From: Gloeopeniophorella convolvens
Lineage: Eukaryota; Basidiomycota; Agaricomycetes; Russulales
Direction of reading: 5' to 3'
Assembly (NCBI GenBank): GCA_022496205.1
Contig: WTXD01000010.1
Coordinates: 372,001-436,000, forward strand
Length of the DNA stretch: 64,000 nt
Shown: positions 44,550 through 55,499 of the stretch, piece after piece
How the letters are laid out: each line of letters opens with the position of its first letter
How positions within the stretch are numbered: position 1 is the stretch's first letter
Notes under the pieces: generated by a model
What the model was told of the DNA's origin: nothing
What the model saw: the letters and a program-made list of their open reading frames with translations, nothing else
Database searches by the model: none
Position numbers and translations under genes: made by a program

Positions 44550-46043
44550 TTTACCGGAGCGTGGGACCGATGTGGAAAGAGACTGCGCCGCGTCGTCCTC
44601 TCCTCGCCACGCCGTCTCAAGCTCAAGTTGCGCCTTCTCTTCACAGACGGGAAGCCCGTCGTGGATATTCTCGATCGCTGGCCGCGCATTCCCATCCTCA
44701 TTGATTACGATCACGACGAGAGGCGAAGTTGACCTCAGAAGATGAAGACAACATCATATATGCTATCCAGCATTCTTCCCGCATATCCCGCATATCGTTC
44801 CCTGTGACACCTTCACTTGTGGCCAGGTTAACTACTGTGCCGTGGGGAGAGATGTCATTTCCGATGCTGGACTACCTCAACCTTTTCGGCCCCAAGGGCG
44901 GACCGGAGGTCACGTCTCCCAATGACTTCTTGAACGCTTCTGCCCCACGCTTGAGACGAATTCGTCTTAGAGGTGTCGTCGTCCGACCATCACTGCCGAA
45001 AATCCTCGCGTCGACCGGACACCTTCAGGAACTCCTCATCATGCGTATTCCAGAGGCAGGATATTTGCTCTCATCCCGCGCATCTTGGTCATGTCCCATC
45101 TCAGTTGCCTCAATATCCGTCACCTTCCCTCTGCTTCACACCCACAAGCTGCAGGAAGGGAATGCCTGCCGCCGCCGCTCACACCTGGGGTCCTGCCAGC
45201 GCTCACGGAATTCCAGTTTCGGGGTGCCGGCGAAGACCTTGAAGACCTTGTATCGCACTTCGTCGCTCCTCGCTCGAGGATGGTCAAAATAATGTATATC
45301 TACACAACCAGCTCGCCATCGACCTGACGCACCTGGCTTTGTTCCTTTCCCGCTACAACATTCCCGCCCGCTGCACAGATGTCAATGTGTACATCAGGAG
45401 GGGGGGAGCGGGCCTACCTCAGGGTGACAAGGCTTCTGCGTTCTCTGACGAGTACTCAGGCGCAGCCTCGTCGTACCAGTAGATTTAACCTTCCACCGTG
45501 GTCCTGGACGCAGATGGACGAAGCAATCCTTCATTTGGGTGTAGAATGCAAACCGTTAGACTGGAAAATCTCCACACTGGCGCAGATCTGCGCCTCTTTA
45601 CACCACAATGCCCTCCCCACTATGGAGAACAGGGAACGCTCTAGGCTTGATGGCGGTGCTTCTTGTTGATCTGCAGACACAGGTTCATCATTTCGCCCGA
45701 CAACCCACCCGGAAGTACAACGCCGGTGCCCGAGCCAGGCCAAGATGAGCCCGAGCCTGAACAATGGCCCGAGCTCCCGCAGCCATTCAACATTCTAGAG
45801 GAGCTCCGGCTGGAAGACCTAGGTGATTCGAGTAAGTTCTGCCAGGCAATCCGTACGTTACCCAGCGATGCAGAGGGGGCCCTATTTGTGCTGCCTGCGC
45901 TACGCGGGCCATACCTGAAGGCGGGCTTTTTCGCCAGACAGGATAAAGGATTTGCGCAGGTCCTGGATCCTTTTGTCGAGGCTCGCCGCCTCGCTGGCAG
46001 ACCTGTCACGATTACGTACCACCCCTTCTCTCCGAGTTGGTAG
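44550..46043 (+). pseudogene. F6: degraded F-box/LRR-like gene
   Basis: Starts inside the F-box region (RRVVLSSPRRLKLKL), so the LLPENVLL helix is missing. One T is lost at GCGAAGTTGACC (44727; F7 has GCGAAGTTTGACC). Further frame changes occur near 45060, 45295 and 45650. It keeps GAGEDLEDLVSHFVAPR, PLDWKISTLAQICASL and PEPGQDEPEPEQW. It shares with F7 an insertion containing the DEYSG/TSTQAQ-type sequence between the LRR-like part and PLDW. Probably non-functional. Confidence 0.7.
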
Positions 46044-46398
46044 ATTATGGCTCGGAGTCTGACTGACGTACGAGTGAGATAGCCCGCTGGTCTGAGTACA
46101 CAGCACTCTCACACTCTATACGACACGTTCGATGAGCAAGTATTGATCGTGGTTGTCCGAGTCGGAGGTTGGTGAATGACGCAAATCACAACGTCCAATT
46201 CGTCTGACGGGAAACCCCGACAATGGAGAGCCAGGGGCAGCCAGGAGTGGTTGGACCGGACGTTGGTCGACGACAGGCAGCGGCTCGAGGCCGATTACCG
46301 TCGAATCAGTGCTCTGTGAGTCTGTGCCATCGGGTCGTTCTAGGTCGTTCGGAGTGCGCTAGGCCCGGCGGGCCCGGGCGCTGCGCTGCGTGCCCGCC

Positions 46399-46862
46399 AG
46401 TCGCCCAACACGGCGATTTCCGCACCGTCGCGCGCACGCATCGTGCACCGGAACGGCAGTGGACCCCCACGGCGCGGAGGCCATCCGCCAGCGAACAGCA
46501 TTGGCGCGAGCCGCGGCACGAATGCCTCCGCAAGCGCGCTCGCCCCCTCTACTGGTGCGGACCCGAACGCCGCGATCGCGAGTATCCCGAACGCCGCCGC
46601 CCACGCCTCGTGGGGCGCGGTCGCACGCCCAGGGCACGCGCACCGCTCGAAGCCGAGTGTCGCGTCGGGCGGCGGCGCGAGCGCGATCGGGAGGAAGCAG
46701 GTGGGGCGGAAGAAGGCGGCGTTAGAGCCGTAGGTGCCACGTCCGTCGCGCAGGATTGCGTGTGTGTTCGTGAAGAGCATCGTCCCGGCGGGGAGGTGAT
46801 AGTACCCGGCACACGCATCGTACTGTATTGGCAGGTGGCGCGGGAAACCTGCCAGGCGTCAG
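46399..46862 (-). pseudogene. R6: P450 C-terminal fragment
   Basis: Contains GTMLFTNTHAILRD, a mutated heme motif (LGFERCACPG) and the final exon, in which the usual TGA has become TGG (plus-strand CCA at 46397). No F-box gene follows it; the next gene is the MFS transporter. Confidence 0.65.
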
Positions 46863-47840
46863 CGTCAGGAATGTTAATGGGTGGGCGCGCAGTGTTGACG
46901 GACTATTCCGAAATTGAAACACCGATGAACTCTAGTCTCTAGTCACTTGCTGTAATGTTCCGATGACGGATTAACGGCACTACATCAGTTAGTCTTTCTT
47001 TGAGCACCCACGCCTGCTCCAAGGCTGCTAGAACGGCCGGTCGAGAGGTGGCAGTCGGTAAAGGTTGGTTATCACAGACTTACAGTAACATATGCCCAAA
47101 AACTTGACCATGGACCCTCACAGTAATCTCTGCAGACCTTCAGCGACTCGCACATTCGAATGCCACACTCGATACCGGTCTGACGGCTACTGACGAACAC
47201 CTGCTTTGTGGCCCCGCATTGCGTTTCTGATTCTAATCATCCAGACAAGCTAGATCTTTGTTTGGTTCTGATTCGTACCTATCACGCGCCGATTCCCGCA
47301 AGGACGCCGCCAGCGGGTGCTCAAAGCCGTAATCGTAGCAAGGCATATCGGAGGTTGGGATGGGTCCTCAGTCGGGCGCTCTCGCTACATCGACCACTGC
47401 ATGCTGTCTAGCACCGTCATCGGCGCTGCATCATTCCCGTCTCGCACTTGATAACCTGTATCGTCATCTTCCTGGCGTCGTCGATGCCGCTCCCCTTATA
47501 TACTTTCGCCATACCCGATCATGGCCGCAATAACCGACGAATTCGAGGCTCAGAGGTATGTCCTGTGTGTGCGAACAATCACTGACAGGGTTCACTAACT
47601 CGGTCATTTGTGAGCCACCGAACAACGGATCAGCAGATCCAGGTGAAATCCTGACGCAGTATTGATTGTCTAGCTCAACGACAGTCTCTTCTTTCGATCC
47701 ACCATCGGCTGCGTACTTTCGGTGTGTCGTCCCCATAGCCCGTTCCGGTTTGTGACGACTTCGGGAGTCGGGCGATTGAACTCTCTAGATAGGTTTACCG
47801 GTGCCGTCTCGAGATGTGCTTCAACATCATCGCACTTTCG
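46863..47840. other. intergenic, no supported gene
   Basis: Short frames without motifs; the right end is the transporter promoter. Confidence 0.5.
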
Positions 47841-47844
47841 AAAG

Positions 47845-47851
47845 TATAAAA
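47845..47851 (+). promoter_or_regulatory. TATA box of MFS transporter
   Basis: TATAAAA lies 66 bases before the ATG at 47917. Confidence 0.55.
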
Positions 47852-47916
47852 CGACGTGCCTTCGATGGGCCACCCCCACCATACCCCATAGCTTCCACCT
47901 GCGCTGACGCTCATCT

Positions 47917-49893
47917 ATGGCTCCAGCAGATTGCTTTGAGAGTGATAGCCGTTCTTCGTTCCCTTTAGAGCACTCTTTCTCCGACACCACGCATCTCCAC
48001 AAGAAGTCGCATAGCGGGGTCCATGTCGTCTCTACACCTCTAGATGCGAACATCGAAGGTGAATATCCTGACGGTGGGCTGCAGGCATGGACGGTTGTAC
48101 TAGGAGTACGTGCCTTGTGTCAATGATTGCCAATTCTGACCTTTCCATGGTAGGCTTTCTGTGCGACATTCTCATCGTGAGCGATTTTCAATCATGAATT
48201 TGGTTCTTATTGCGCAGCATCTGACGCCATGAATCGTAGGTTTGGCTACATCAATGCTTGGGGGGTCAGTGAAATATCTGATTGTGCGGTGTAAGTGCGT
48301 ACGATGCTAATGAAACGCATATAGGCATTTCAAGATTACTACCAATCCACCTTATTACAACAGGATTCCGGGGCGACTATGTGCGTCATTTGAATTCAAT
48401 TCTTGCACATCCATTCTGACTTTGGTACCATTACCTCAAAGCGCATGGATCGGTTCCACACAGGCGAGTCAACTTACATATTTAAGCAGGAAGTGCAGCG
48501 TTTGCTTACATGGCAATCTGACAGTACTCGCTTGCACTATTACCTGGCCTCTTTGCAGGCCGACTCTTCGACGTCGGACACTTCCATGTGCCTTACATCA
48601 TCGCCTCCATCAGTCTGGTAGCGTGCACGCTCCTCACTGCAGAATGCAAGAACTTCTGGCAGCTTTGGCTCTGCCAAGGCCTCGGCGTTGGCGTGAGTTC
48701 TTCTTTCAAGCCGCAATACAACGTCAATTTACCAAGTGGCAGGTATCCTGCGGATTTCTATATGGACCTACATCAGGGATTGTGGCTCATTGGTTCAGGC
48801 TGAAGCGGTCCAGCGCCTGGACTATCGTGACTTTAGGTTCCCCTCTGGGGGGTATCGTATTCCCAATCGCGTTTCGTAATCTCACTGTGGCTATCGGGTA
48901 CGGAGCTTCTCTCTCGTCACTCTACTCTTTGCCCACATCTTTAGCTGAACGTGACGGCTAGATTTTCATGGACGATGAGGATTGTCGCGCTCATAATGGC
49001 CCTCACGTTGGGAATAGCGAATCTCGTAAGTGATAGGCCTTCCCGCGTACCACTTGACGGGAAGTTGACTCACGCAGACCATGAAGCGGAGGCTTCCGCC
49101 AAAAGTGGTCTCAGGTGGCATGTTCAACTTGAGGCAATTCAGGTCGATGGCGTTTTGTTTATTCCTACTCGGTGGCTTTCTCGGTTATTTCGGCCTATAC
49201 ACAGGTATGTTCTCTTGATCTCGAGAAACTTTTGGCGAGTTCGCTGTTGACCAATCTGACAGTCCTCACATTCATCAACTCGAGCGCACCATCACAGGGG
49301 ATCCCCATCGGCATGTCTCCCTATTTGGTTTCAATTGCCAGCGTCGGTCTGGCAGCCGGCCGCATCGTCGGTGGATGGCTCGCTGACCGCACTGGTAAAC
49401 TTCTGGCCCTTGGCACGCATAATGACATTGCTGACATCTGCCGGAGGTGCACTCACAGTTCTGGCCCCCGCAACTTGTTTTGCGGGAGTTTTCACTCTGA
49501 TTTGGCCGTTCGTGCATGGCATCGGTCCTCTTGTGACCATCATCTTGCTTTACGGCATCTTCGCCGGGGCGTTCGCCGGACTTCAACTCGCGGTACCCAT
49601 AACGGCATTCGGGGACGATGCGGATGTGGGTCGGCGCACGGGCATGTGCCTAACGATCTCCGCATTCAGTGCGCTGGCGGGACCTCCTATGTCAGGCGCG
49701 TTGAATGCCTCGACGGGAACGTATGCGGCCACGGGGATATGCGCAGGCGAGTGCCAGAAGTTTGCCATCATCGAGGGCAATCAGGTGCTAACCACATTTT
49801 GTTTCAGGTTCTTTCCTGCTGCTGGGAGGGGCCGTATTTCTCTGCACACGGTGCATATTGTTAAAAGGAAGAGGATGGAGAGACAGGGTCTAG
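47917..49893 (+). CDS. MFS monocarboxylate-type transporter with two GC-AG introns
   Basis: Twelve exons: 47917-48105, 48154-48176, 48240-48264, 48325-48380, 48442-48463, 48525-48692, 48743-48886, 48945-49025, 49078-49204, 49263-49394, 49447-49746, 49808-49893; 450 residues, intact. It is a plasma-membrane or vacuolar carrier of the fungal MCT-like group. Motifs are YPDGGLQAWTVVLGAF, FGYINAWGAFQDYY, AWIGSTQ, GRLFDVGHFHVPY, LCQGLGVGVSCGFLYGPTSG, HWFRLKRSSAWTIVTLGSPLGG, AAGRIVGGWLADRTG and GRRTGMCLTISAFSALAGPPMSG. The introns at 48464-48524 and 49747-49807 begin GCGAGT instead of GT; only these borders preserve the motifs. The apparent frame break at 49395 is removed by a GT-AG intron (49395-49446). 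Substrate unknown. Confidence 0.85.
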
Positions 49894-50433
49894 CTTCCTC
49901 TTGCAATACGACGACTGTACTTCATATATCTATATCCCCCGTCGGAACATTCCTGCAGCTCTAACCCTTGGAACAAGCGTGTGTGGATGGAGGCTCTGCT
50001 CAGACACGGGCTGCCGCTGCGCCGATGCTATGCCAGACTAACCCTACTGAGGGAATGTCGTTACCGCCGGGCGTGTCTTCACCGTGCCGCTTAGTCTCGT
50101 CCTCATACCACAACATGCTTCTTGATCAGCTTCGAGTGCTCCTGACGACATACTTTTTTCCATGGAGGACGTCATACGCACGCTGCGGCATCGCGGGAGT
50201 CTTTCTTGCCGACCCGTGACAGTAGAGGCATTGGGAAGGGGTACGGGAAGAGCTACAGCACGTTTTTTTTTTTTGGAATCCATTAACGTGCACCTGTGGG
50301 TACAGAACCCTATGTAGCACGGATTAGCTACAGCACGTAGATTAGAGTCGGCTTGGGTAAGGATACCGGTGTGCAGTGCTGCGTTCAGGGCGCGCCAGGC
50401 CCGAGCGGGCCCGGGCGCTGCGCCGTGTGCCCG
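49894..50433. other. spacer with T-run
   Basis: Includes T12 near 50262. From about 50331 it is the P450 3' flank, which is shared with the region before R5 (CAGCACGTAGATTAGAG). No gene is supported. Confidence 0.5.
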
Positions 50434-52526
50434 TCAGTCGTCCAGCGCGGCGACATCCACGCCGTCGCGCGCGCGGATCGTGCACCGGAACGACAGCGGG
50501 CCCCTGCGGCGCCCGGGCCATCCGTTAGCGAACAGTATTGGTGATACGCAACAGAGGCGGCACGTACGACACGAGCCGCGGCACGAACGCCTCCGCCGGC
50601 GCGCTCTCCCCTTCCACAGGCACGAACTTAAATGCCGCGAGCATCCCCGCGATTGCCGCCCACGCAGCGTCGAGTGCCGCGGCGCGCCCGGGACACGCGC
50701 GCCGCCCGAAGCCGAACGCCGCGTCGGGCAGCGACGCCGGCGCCGGCGGGAGGAAGCGCTCGGGGCGGAAGGAGGCAGCATCGGGGCCGTACGTGCGCGC
50801 ATCGCGCAGGATCGCGTGTGCGTTCGCGAAGAGCATCGTCCCGGTAGGGAGGTGGTACCCGGCGTACACGTCGTCCTGCGTCAGGCGGTGCGGGAGGCCT
50901 GCCGGGCGTCAGGGGGTGTGAGAGGTGTTTATAGGTGTGTGGGTGTGGGGCGTACCAAGCGGCACGGCGGGACGCCAGCGCAGGACCTCGTGCAGCAGCG
51001 CGGTGGTGTAGGGCAACGCGGGCGCGTCGGCGTGCGTCGGCAGGCGCCCGCGCCCGAGGACGGCGTCGAGTTCCGCGTGCGCACGCTGCTGCGCGGCGGG
51101 GTGGAGCACCATCGCGAGCACGAAGGTATGCAGCACAGCGTAAGTCTGTATGCATGCGCGGTCAGCACGGCGCGCTGTGCACGGGGTACATGGGTGCGCG
51201 TACGGTCTCGACGCCAGCTGTGCATGCAGCGCGGGGTGTGTCAGCGCGGTGCGGGCGGTGTGTACGCGTGGGGGAGGTTACCGAAAAACACGTTCGCAGG
51301 TAGCGTGCGCGCCATGAGCTGCTCCTCTGGTGTTGAGCCTTCGTGCAGCGCGGAGATCATCGACGCGGCGACGGACGGCGTGGCCTTGTTCTCGTCCTGC
51401 GGCAGCTGTTAGCACGACGCGCGCGGACGACGTGCGGTGGCAGTCCGACTCACGATGGCGCGCCGGACGTCCTCATACGGCGCATCGCGGCACAGGTTGA
51501 TCTTGCGTGCCCACATCGGCGCATCCTTCTTGAACCCAGCGCCAGGGAACCACCACGGCATGTGAACGACTGCGGGCACTGCGATCAGCGGCGGCGGTGC
51601 GGCGGAGTAGCAGCATGGTGCGCACGGAATGGGAGGAGGTTGAACAGGCGGCCGCGCGTCTGCGCGTCCGCCGCACCGCGCAGCGCCTCCTCGCCCATGG
51701 CAAGGTACGGGTCGTCCCGTGGCGCGACGTCGATGCCGTACGCGGTCGCGAAGCTGAGCTGCCCCGTAAAGCTGCCAGCGTCGTCAGCCCCGCGCCGTGG
51801 TGAAGCGCTACCCACGGGATGCGCGTGTGACGCACTGGCGGAGGTGCTGGGCAAAGTCGTCCGGCGCGTCGCGCAGGTTGCGCAGAAGACGCCGCGCGGC
51901 CCTCGTTTGCGCCGGGTGGTACTGTTGTGCGGCGCTGGGCTGGAAGTGTGCGTAGAACGCCTTGCGCCAGGCCTTCCATTTGGGGCCATACGGAAAGGAG
52001 AAGATCGACCAATTGGCGGCCTCGAGCCTGTGCGCGGCATCAACGGGGCTGGCACTGCGGGAGGGAGCACGGTGCTGCGCTCACAGTACTGTGATGGCTT
52101 TGAGTTGGGGCCTTGCATTGGGTTGTATTGAGAACAGCCATCGAAGAGGCACGGCACGGGGTCGGACGCACCTGTCCGAATATATGGACGAGCGCTCGCC
52201 GAGAAGCTCGTTCGCCGCCTTTGCAGAGTTCAGTACTACAATGTGCATCCCGGGCAACTCCACGTGTACGATATCCGAGTCTGCCCTCATATGTCGCGAT
52301 TATCGCACATTGAAGACAAGCACCAACGCTCACTGAACTCCTTCCCCCAACGCTCGTACGTGAGCCACTGGTACGTCCTCGGCATGTCGAGCAGGTTCCC
52401 GATGAGCGGAAGGCCCTTCGGGCCTGGTGGATAGGGGAGTGGCGGGCGTGGCCTTTTGCGCGCGATCACGTACACGATACACGAGAACAGGAGTACGCCA
52501 ACGAGTTGGACATACATGGAACCCAT
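50434..52526 (-). CDS. cytochrome P450 monooxygenase, intact parent of the array fragments
   Basis: Ten exons, minus strand: 52334-52526, 52172-52280, 51836-52054, 51626-51771, 51454-51578, 51282-51396, 51204-51217, 50956-51145, 50583-50898, 50434-50503; 498 residues, intact. An N-terminal ER anchor (VQLVGVLLFSCIVYVIA) and proline hinge (PPLPYPPGPKGLPLIGN) are followed by SSIYSDS, WKAWRKAF (helix C), FATAYGID, an I-helix region (FFAGVETTYAVLHTFVLAMVL), helix K LLHEVLRWRP (ExxR), the PERF motif FRPERF and the heme loop FGFGRRACPG. It inserts one oxygen atom into a small hydrophobic substrate, using a P450 reductase partner. The N-terminal half resembles basidiomycete P450s often labelled O-methylsterigmatocystin oxidoreductase-like; the substrate is unknown. 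Exon 7 is only 14 bases. Confidence 0.9.
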
Positions 52527-53730
52527 TCTGCTTGGGTACGCCAGATGTGGGAGTGTTTAGGCGCCTTGGGTACCTTGGGTGATGAAAAGACTTATGCGCC
52601 TGCGATGTTGGCGGTGGGGGTATTTATAAGGGCAGCGCCTGCCGTACGTTGTTCATTGAGTGAGCATCAAGTTGAAGATGAAAGTGTCAAAGTCGCACCG
52701 TGATCCATCCCATCACAGCCACCGGGCGGCGGGCACGCGGCAGGCGCTTGCATGCAGACCTATTCAAACTTCGGGTCCGCAGAGACCTGCAGAGACAAAC
52801 GCGACGGGCCTTGCAGCTAAGTACTCATTCTTGTAGGACCACTGTCCATTGGAAGACTCCAAGTCCGTGTTTTAGAAACGTTGCGCGCGCACCACGATGA
52901 ATTGCAGGCCGGCCTAACATTGAGGCTTGCAATTGGTGCTTATCGTGCTTGTCGCCTGACCGAGCCTGACCGAGTTCCGATGAGTCACTCGTGCGCGCGC
53001 TCCGTCACTACGTTTGAGCGCTTGAGCCTCCCTGGGCCGCTTCCTGCCATGATCAGGTCGGAGGGTGTTCAGGTTAGCAGCATATCGTTGGGATGGCGAA
53101 CAGTCGGCAAGCTCGGACTGGTGATAGCCTGTTTATTATCGTGCGTCACCGCGATACATCTCCTTCATTTCCGCTCGGATGACCCGCTCGCACAGTGTGT
53201 GCATCCGTTCTCTTCGCACCATTCGTTCACCACCAGATCATCCTCTGAGGGCGATACTATAGTAATGCATCGCCTGTGTCTATGGATACGCACGGGGCAC
53301 GTATGTGCATGATGGTCAGCCGCGCACCGAGTGCCCCGCGCTCGTCTTGGATACGGCGGCACAGGGCGACACACCCGCTCGCAACTTGAAGCTTGAAATC
53401 AAACGTCAAACGTTGGTGCCGGGCGGCGTGCTCGGCGTGGTGCAGTGGCTCAAGAGAGCGTTCGGCTATTTCCGGAGCCAGCAACTAGATCATTACTGTC
53501 TTACAGTCGCGCTCTCGATCTCGCTCTGAGTCGTTCTCTACCGCTTCGTCGCACCATATTCCAAGGCCTGGCAAGTTGGCAGTTTATACGGGACGATGGT
53601 CATTCGGGTCGCGCCGAGAACGGGAAAACACAGCGCCCTTATTGTCACCCACGCCCCATCATGAAGAGCATCAACCACGTACTGGCTGCCCGAGAGCTTC
53701 GAGACTCAGCAGTACGTGCACCACCCCCAC
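52527..53730. other. intergenic between divergent P450 and F7
   Basis: No gene motifs. It should contain the P450 promoter on the left and, on the right, the F7 promoter. Confidence 0.5.
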
Positions 53731-53736
53731 TTCCAG

Positions 53737-53744
53737 TTATATAG
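53737..53744 (+). promoter_or_regulatory. TATA box of F7
   Basis: CCCCCACTTCCAGTTATATA GTGC, a variant of the F2/F3/F5 block that has lost the GAGGGAGC part. It lies about 180 bases before the open frame. Confidence 0.5.
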
Positions 53745-53915
53745 TGCTAGGCGCAAGTCAGGGTCAAGCCAAGCGACTCACGCGGGTGGCCTGACTTTCC
53801 CCGTTCCCCGAGTCGTTAAACCTCAATCCCGGATGGAGAGCAAGCGTAGACCAGCAGGGCTGACCACCAAGAGAGCACGTCAATCTCTCCATGCAGCGAT
53901 ACCACAGGAATTGTC

Positions 53916-55499
53916 ATGTTCGTCGCCGCTCACATCGTGTATGGGTATTTGCTGACTTGCTTTTCAGCGCAGCATCCCCGTCGCGCGACCTTTGAGCTGC
54001 TCCCCGAAAACGTGCTTTTGGACATATTTGCTATTCGTGCTCACGAAGATGGTAACCCATGGAGATGGGACAGAGTCGCGAACGTGTGCCGAACGTGGCG
54101 CCGTGTCGTTCTCTCCTCGTCACGTCGTCTCAAGCTGCTCCTTCTCTGCACGTACGGGAAGCCTGTCGCAGATATCCTCGATCACTGGTCTGCCCTACCC
54201 ATCTTCATCGATTACGACCACAACGAGAGGCGAAGTTTGACCTCAGAAGACGAAGACAATATCATACACGCTCTCCACCATTCTTCCCGCGTGTTTCGGA
54301 TATCATTTCCTGTGACGCCTTCGCTCGCGGCTAAGTTAGCTACCGTGCCGTGGGTAGAAAAGCCATTTCCAATGTTGGTCTGTCTCGGCCTTTCCTGCTC
54401 CAAGGGTGGACCTGAGGTCACGCTTCCCAAAGAGTTCTTGAACACTTCCGTCCCACGCTTGGCACATATTCGTCTTGAAGGTGTCGCTGTCCCGTCACTG
54501 CCGAAGATCCTCACGTCGATCGGAGACCAAGTTCGGAACCTCATCATCAAGGGTATTCCAGAGGCAGGATACTTCTCACCCGCCGCTCTCATCCCGCACA
54601 TGTCTACCCTGTCCCATCTCGGCCAGCTCGACATCCATTACCCTCCCTCTTCTTCACACCCGCGAGCTTTAGGAAGAGCACGCTCGCTATCGTCGCCCAC
54701 AACTGCAGTCCTACTAGCGCTCACGAAATTTCAGTTTCGGGGTGCCAGCGAAGACCTCGAAGACCTTGTATCGCGCTTCGTCGCTCCTCGCTTGAGGATG
54801 GTCAAAATACGTCTGCACAATCAGCTCACCATCGACCTGACACATCTGGCCTTGTTCCTTTCCCGCTGCAACATTCTCGCCCACTGCACACGTGTCAATC
54901 TGAACATCAGGAGGGGGTCTGGGGTCTCTCTCAGGGTGAAGCCCCCGCGTCCTCCGACGAGTACTCAGGCGCAGCTTTATTGTGCCGGTGGAGCGAACCG
55001 GCCGGTGTGGCCTCTGGCAGACAAAGCAATCCTCCATTTGGACATAGAATGCAAACCGTTGGATTGGCAAATCTCCGCGCTGGCGCAAATCTGCACCTCT
55101 TTGCACCACGCTGCCCTCTCGACCATGATAATACTCAAGATCTTACTTGAAGATCCACCCCAAAGCGCAACGTCAGTGCCCGAACCGGGTCAAGATGAGC
55201 CCGAGCCTGAACAATGGCTCGAGCTCCTGCAGCCGTTCAACACTGTAGAACAGCTCTGGTTGATTGACCTAGACGTCTCGAGTCGGCTCTGTCAGGTACT
55301 CCGTGCATTGCCCAGCGGTGGGGAGGCCCTATCTGTGCTGCCTGCGCTGCGCGAGTTGTTCCTGGAGGCGGAACCTGGCGAACAGAACAACGCGCTTGCG
55401 CAGGCGTTGGGCTCCTTTGTCGAGGCTCGCCGCCTTGCTGACCGGCCTGTCATAGTTAGCCATCACGCATCGTACCCGATTACCGCTTCTCGATCCTAG
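53916..55499 (+). CDS. F7: F-box/LRR-like protein
   Basis: 527 codons. F-box FELLPENVLLDIF, VANVCRTWRRVVLSSSRRLKL, TSEDEDNII, ILTSIGDQVRNLIIKGIPEAGYFSPAAL, FRGASEDLEDLVSRFVAPRLRM, PLDWQISALAQICTSL, PEPGQDEPEPEQWLELLQPF. Between the leucine-rich part and PLDW there is an extra stretch of about 33 residues (VKPPRPPTSTQAQ...WPLADKAIL), shared only with F6. It begins GTGAAG and ends GGCAG like an intron, but splicing it would break the frame. The first 17 codons may be intronic (TTGCTGACTTGCTTTTCAG acceptor). Confidence 0.8.
   Translation: MFVAAHIVYGYLLTCFSAQHPRRATFELLPENVLLDIFAIRAHEDGNPWRWDRVANVCRTWRRVVLSSSRRLKLLLLCTYGKPVADILDHWSALPIFIDYDHNERRSLTSEDEDNIIHALHHSSRVFRISFPVTPSLAAKLATVPWVEKPFPMLVCLGLSCSKGGPEVTLPKEFLNTSVPRLAHIRLEGVAVPSLPKILTSIGDQVRNLIIKGIPEAGYFSPAALIPHMSTLSHLGQLDIHYPPSSSHPRALGRARSLSSPTTAVLLALTKFQFRGASEDLEDLVSRFVAPRLRMVKIRLHNQLTIDLTHLALFLSRCNILAHCTRVNLNIRRGSGVSLRVKPPRPPTSTQAQLYCAGGANRPVWPLADKAILHLDIECKPLDWQISALAQICTSLHHAALSTMIILKILLEDPPQSATSVPEPGQDEPEPEQWLELLQPFNTVEQLWLIDLDVSSRLCQVLRALPSGGEALSVLPALRELFLEAEPGEQNNALAQALGSFVEARRLADRPVIVSHHASYPITASRS

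Noticed and set aside
49395..49446. Apparent frameshift in the MFS gene
   Set aside because: A GT-AG intron here restores DRTGALTVLAPATC, the expected family sequence, and the total frame is exact.
54935..55030. The insertion in F7 as an ordinary intron
   Set aside because: Removing it at its GT and AG borders puts the downstream PLDWQISALAQ segment out of frame.
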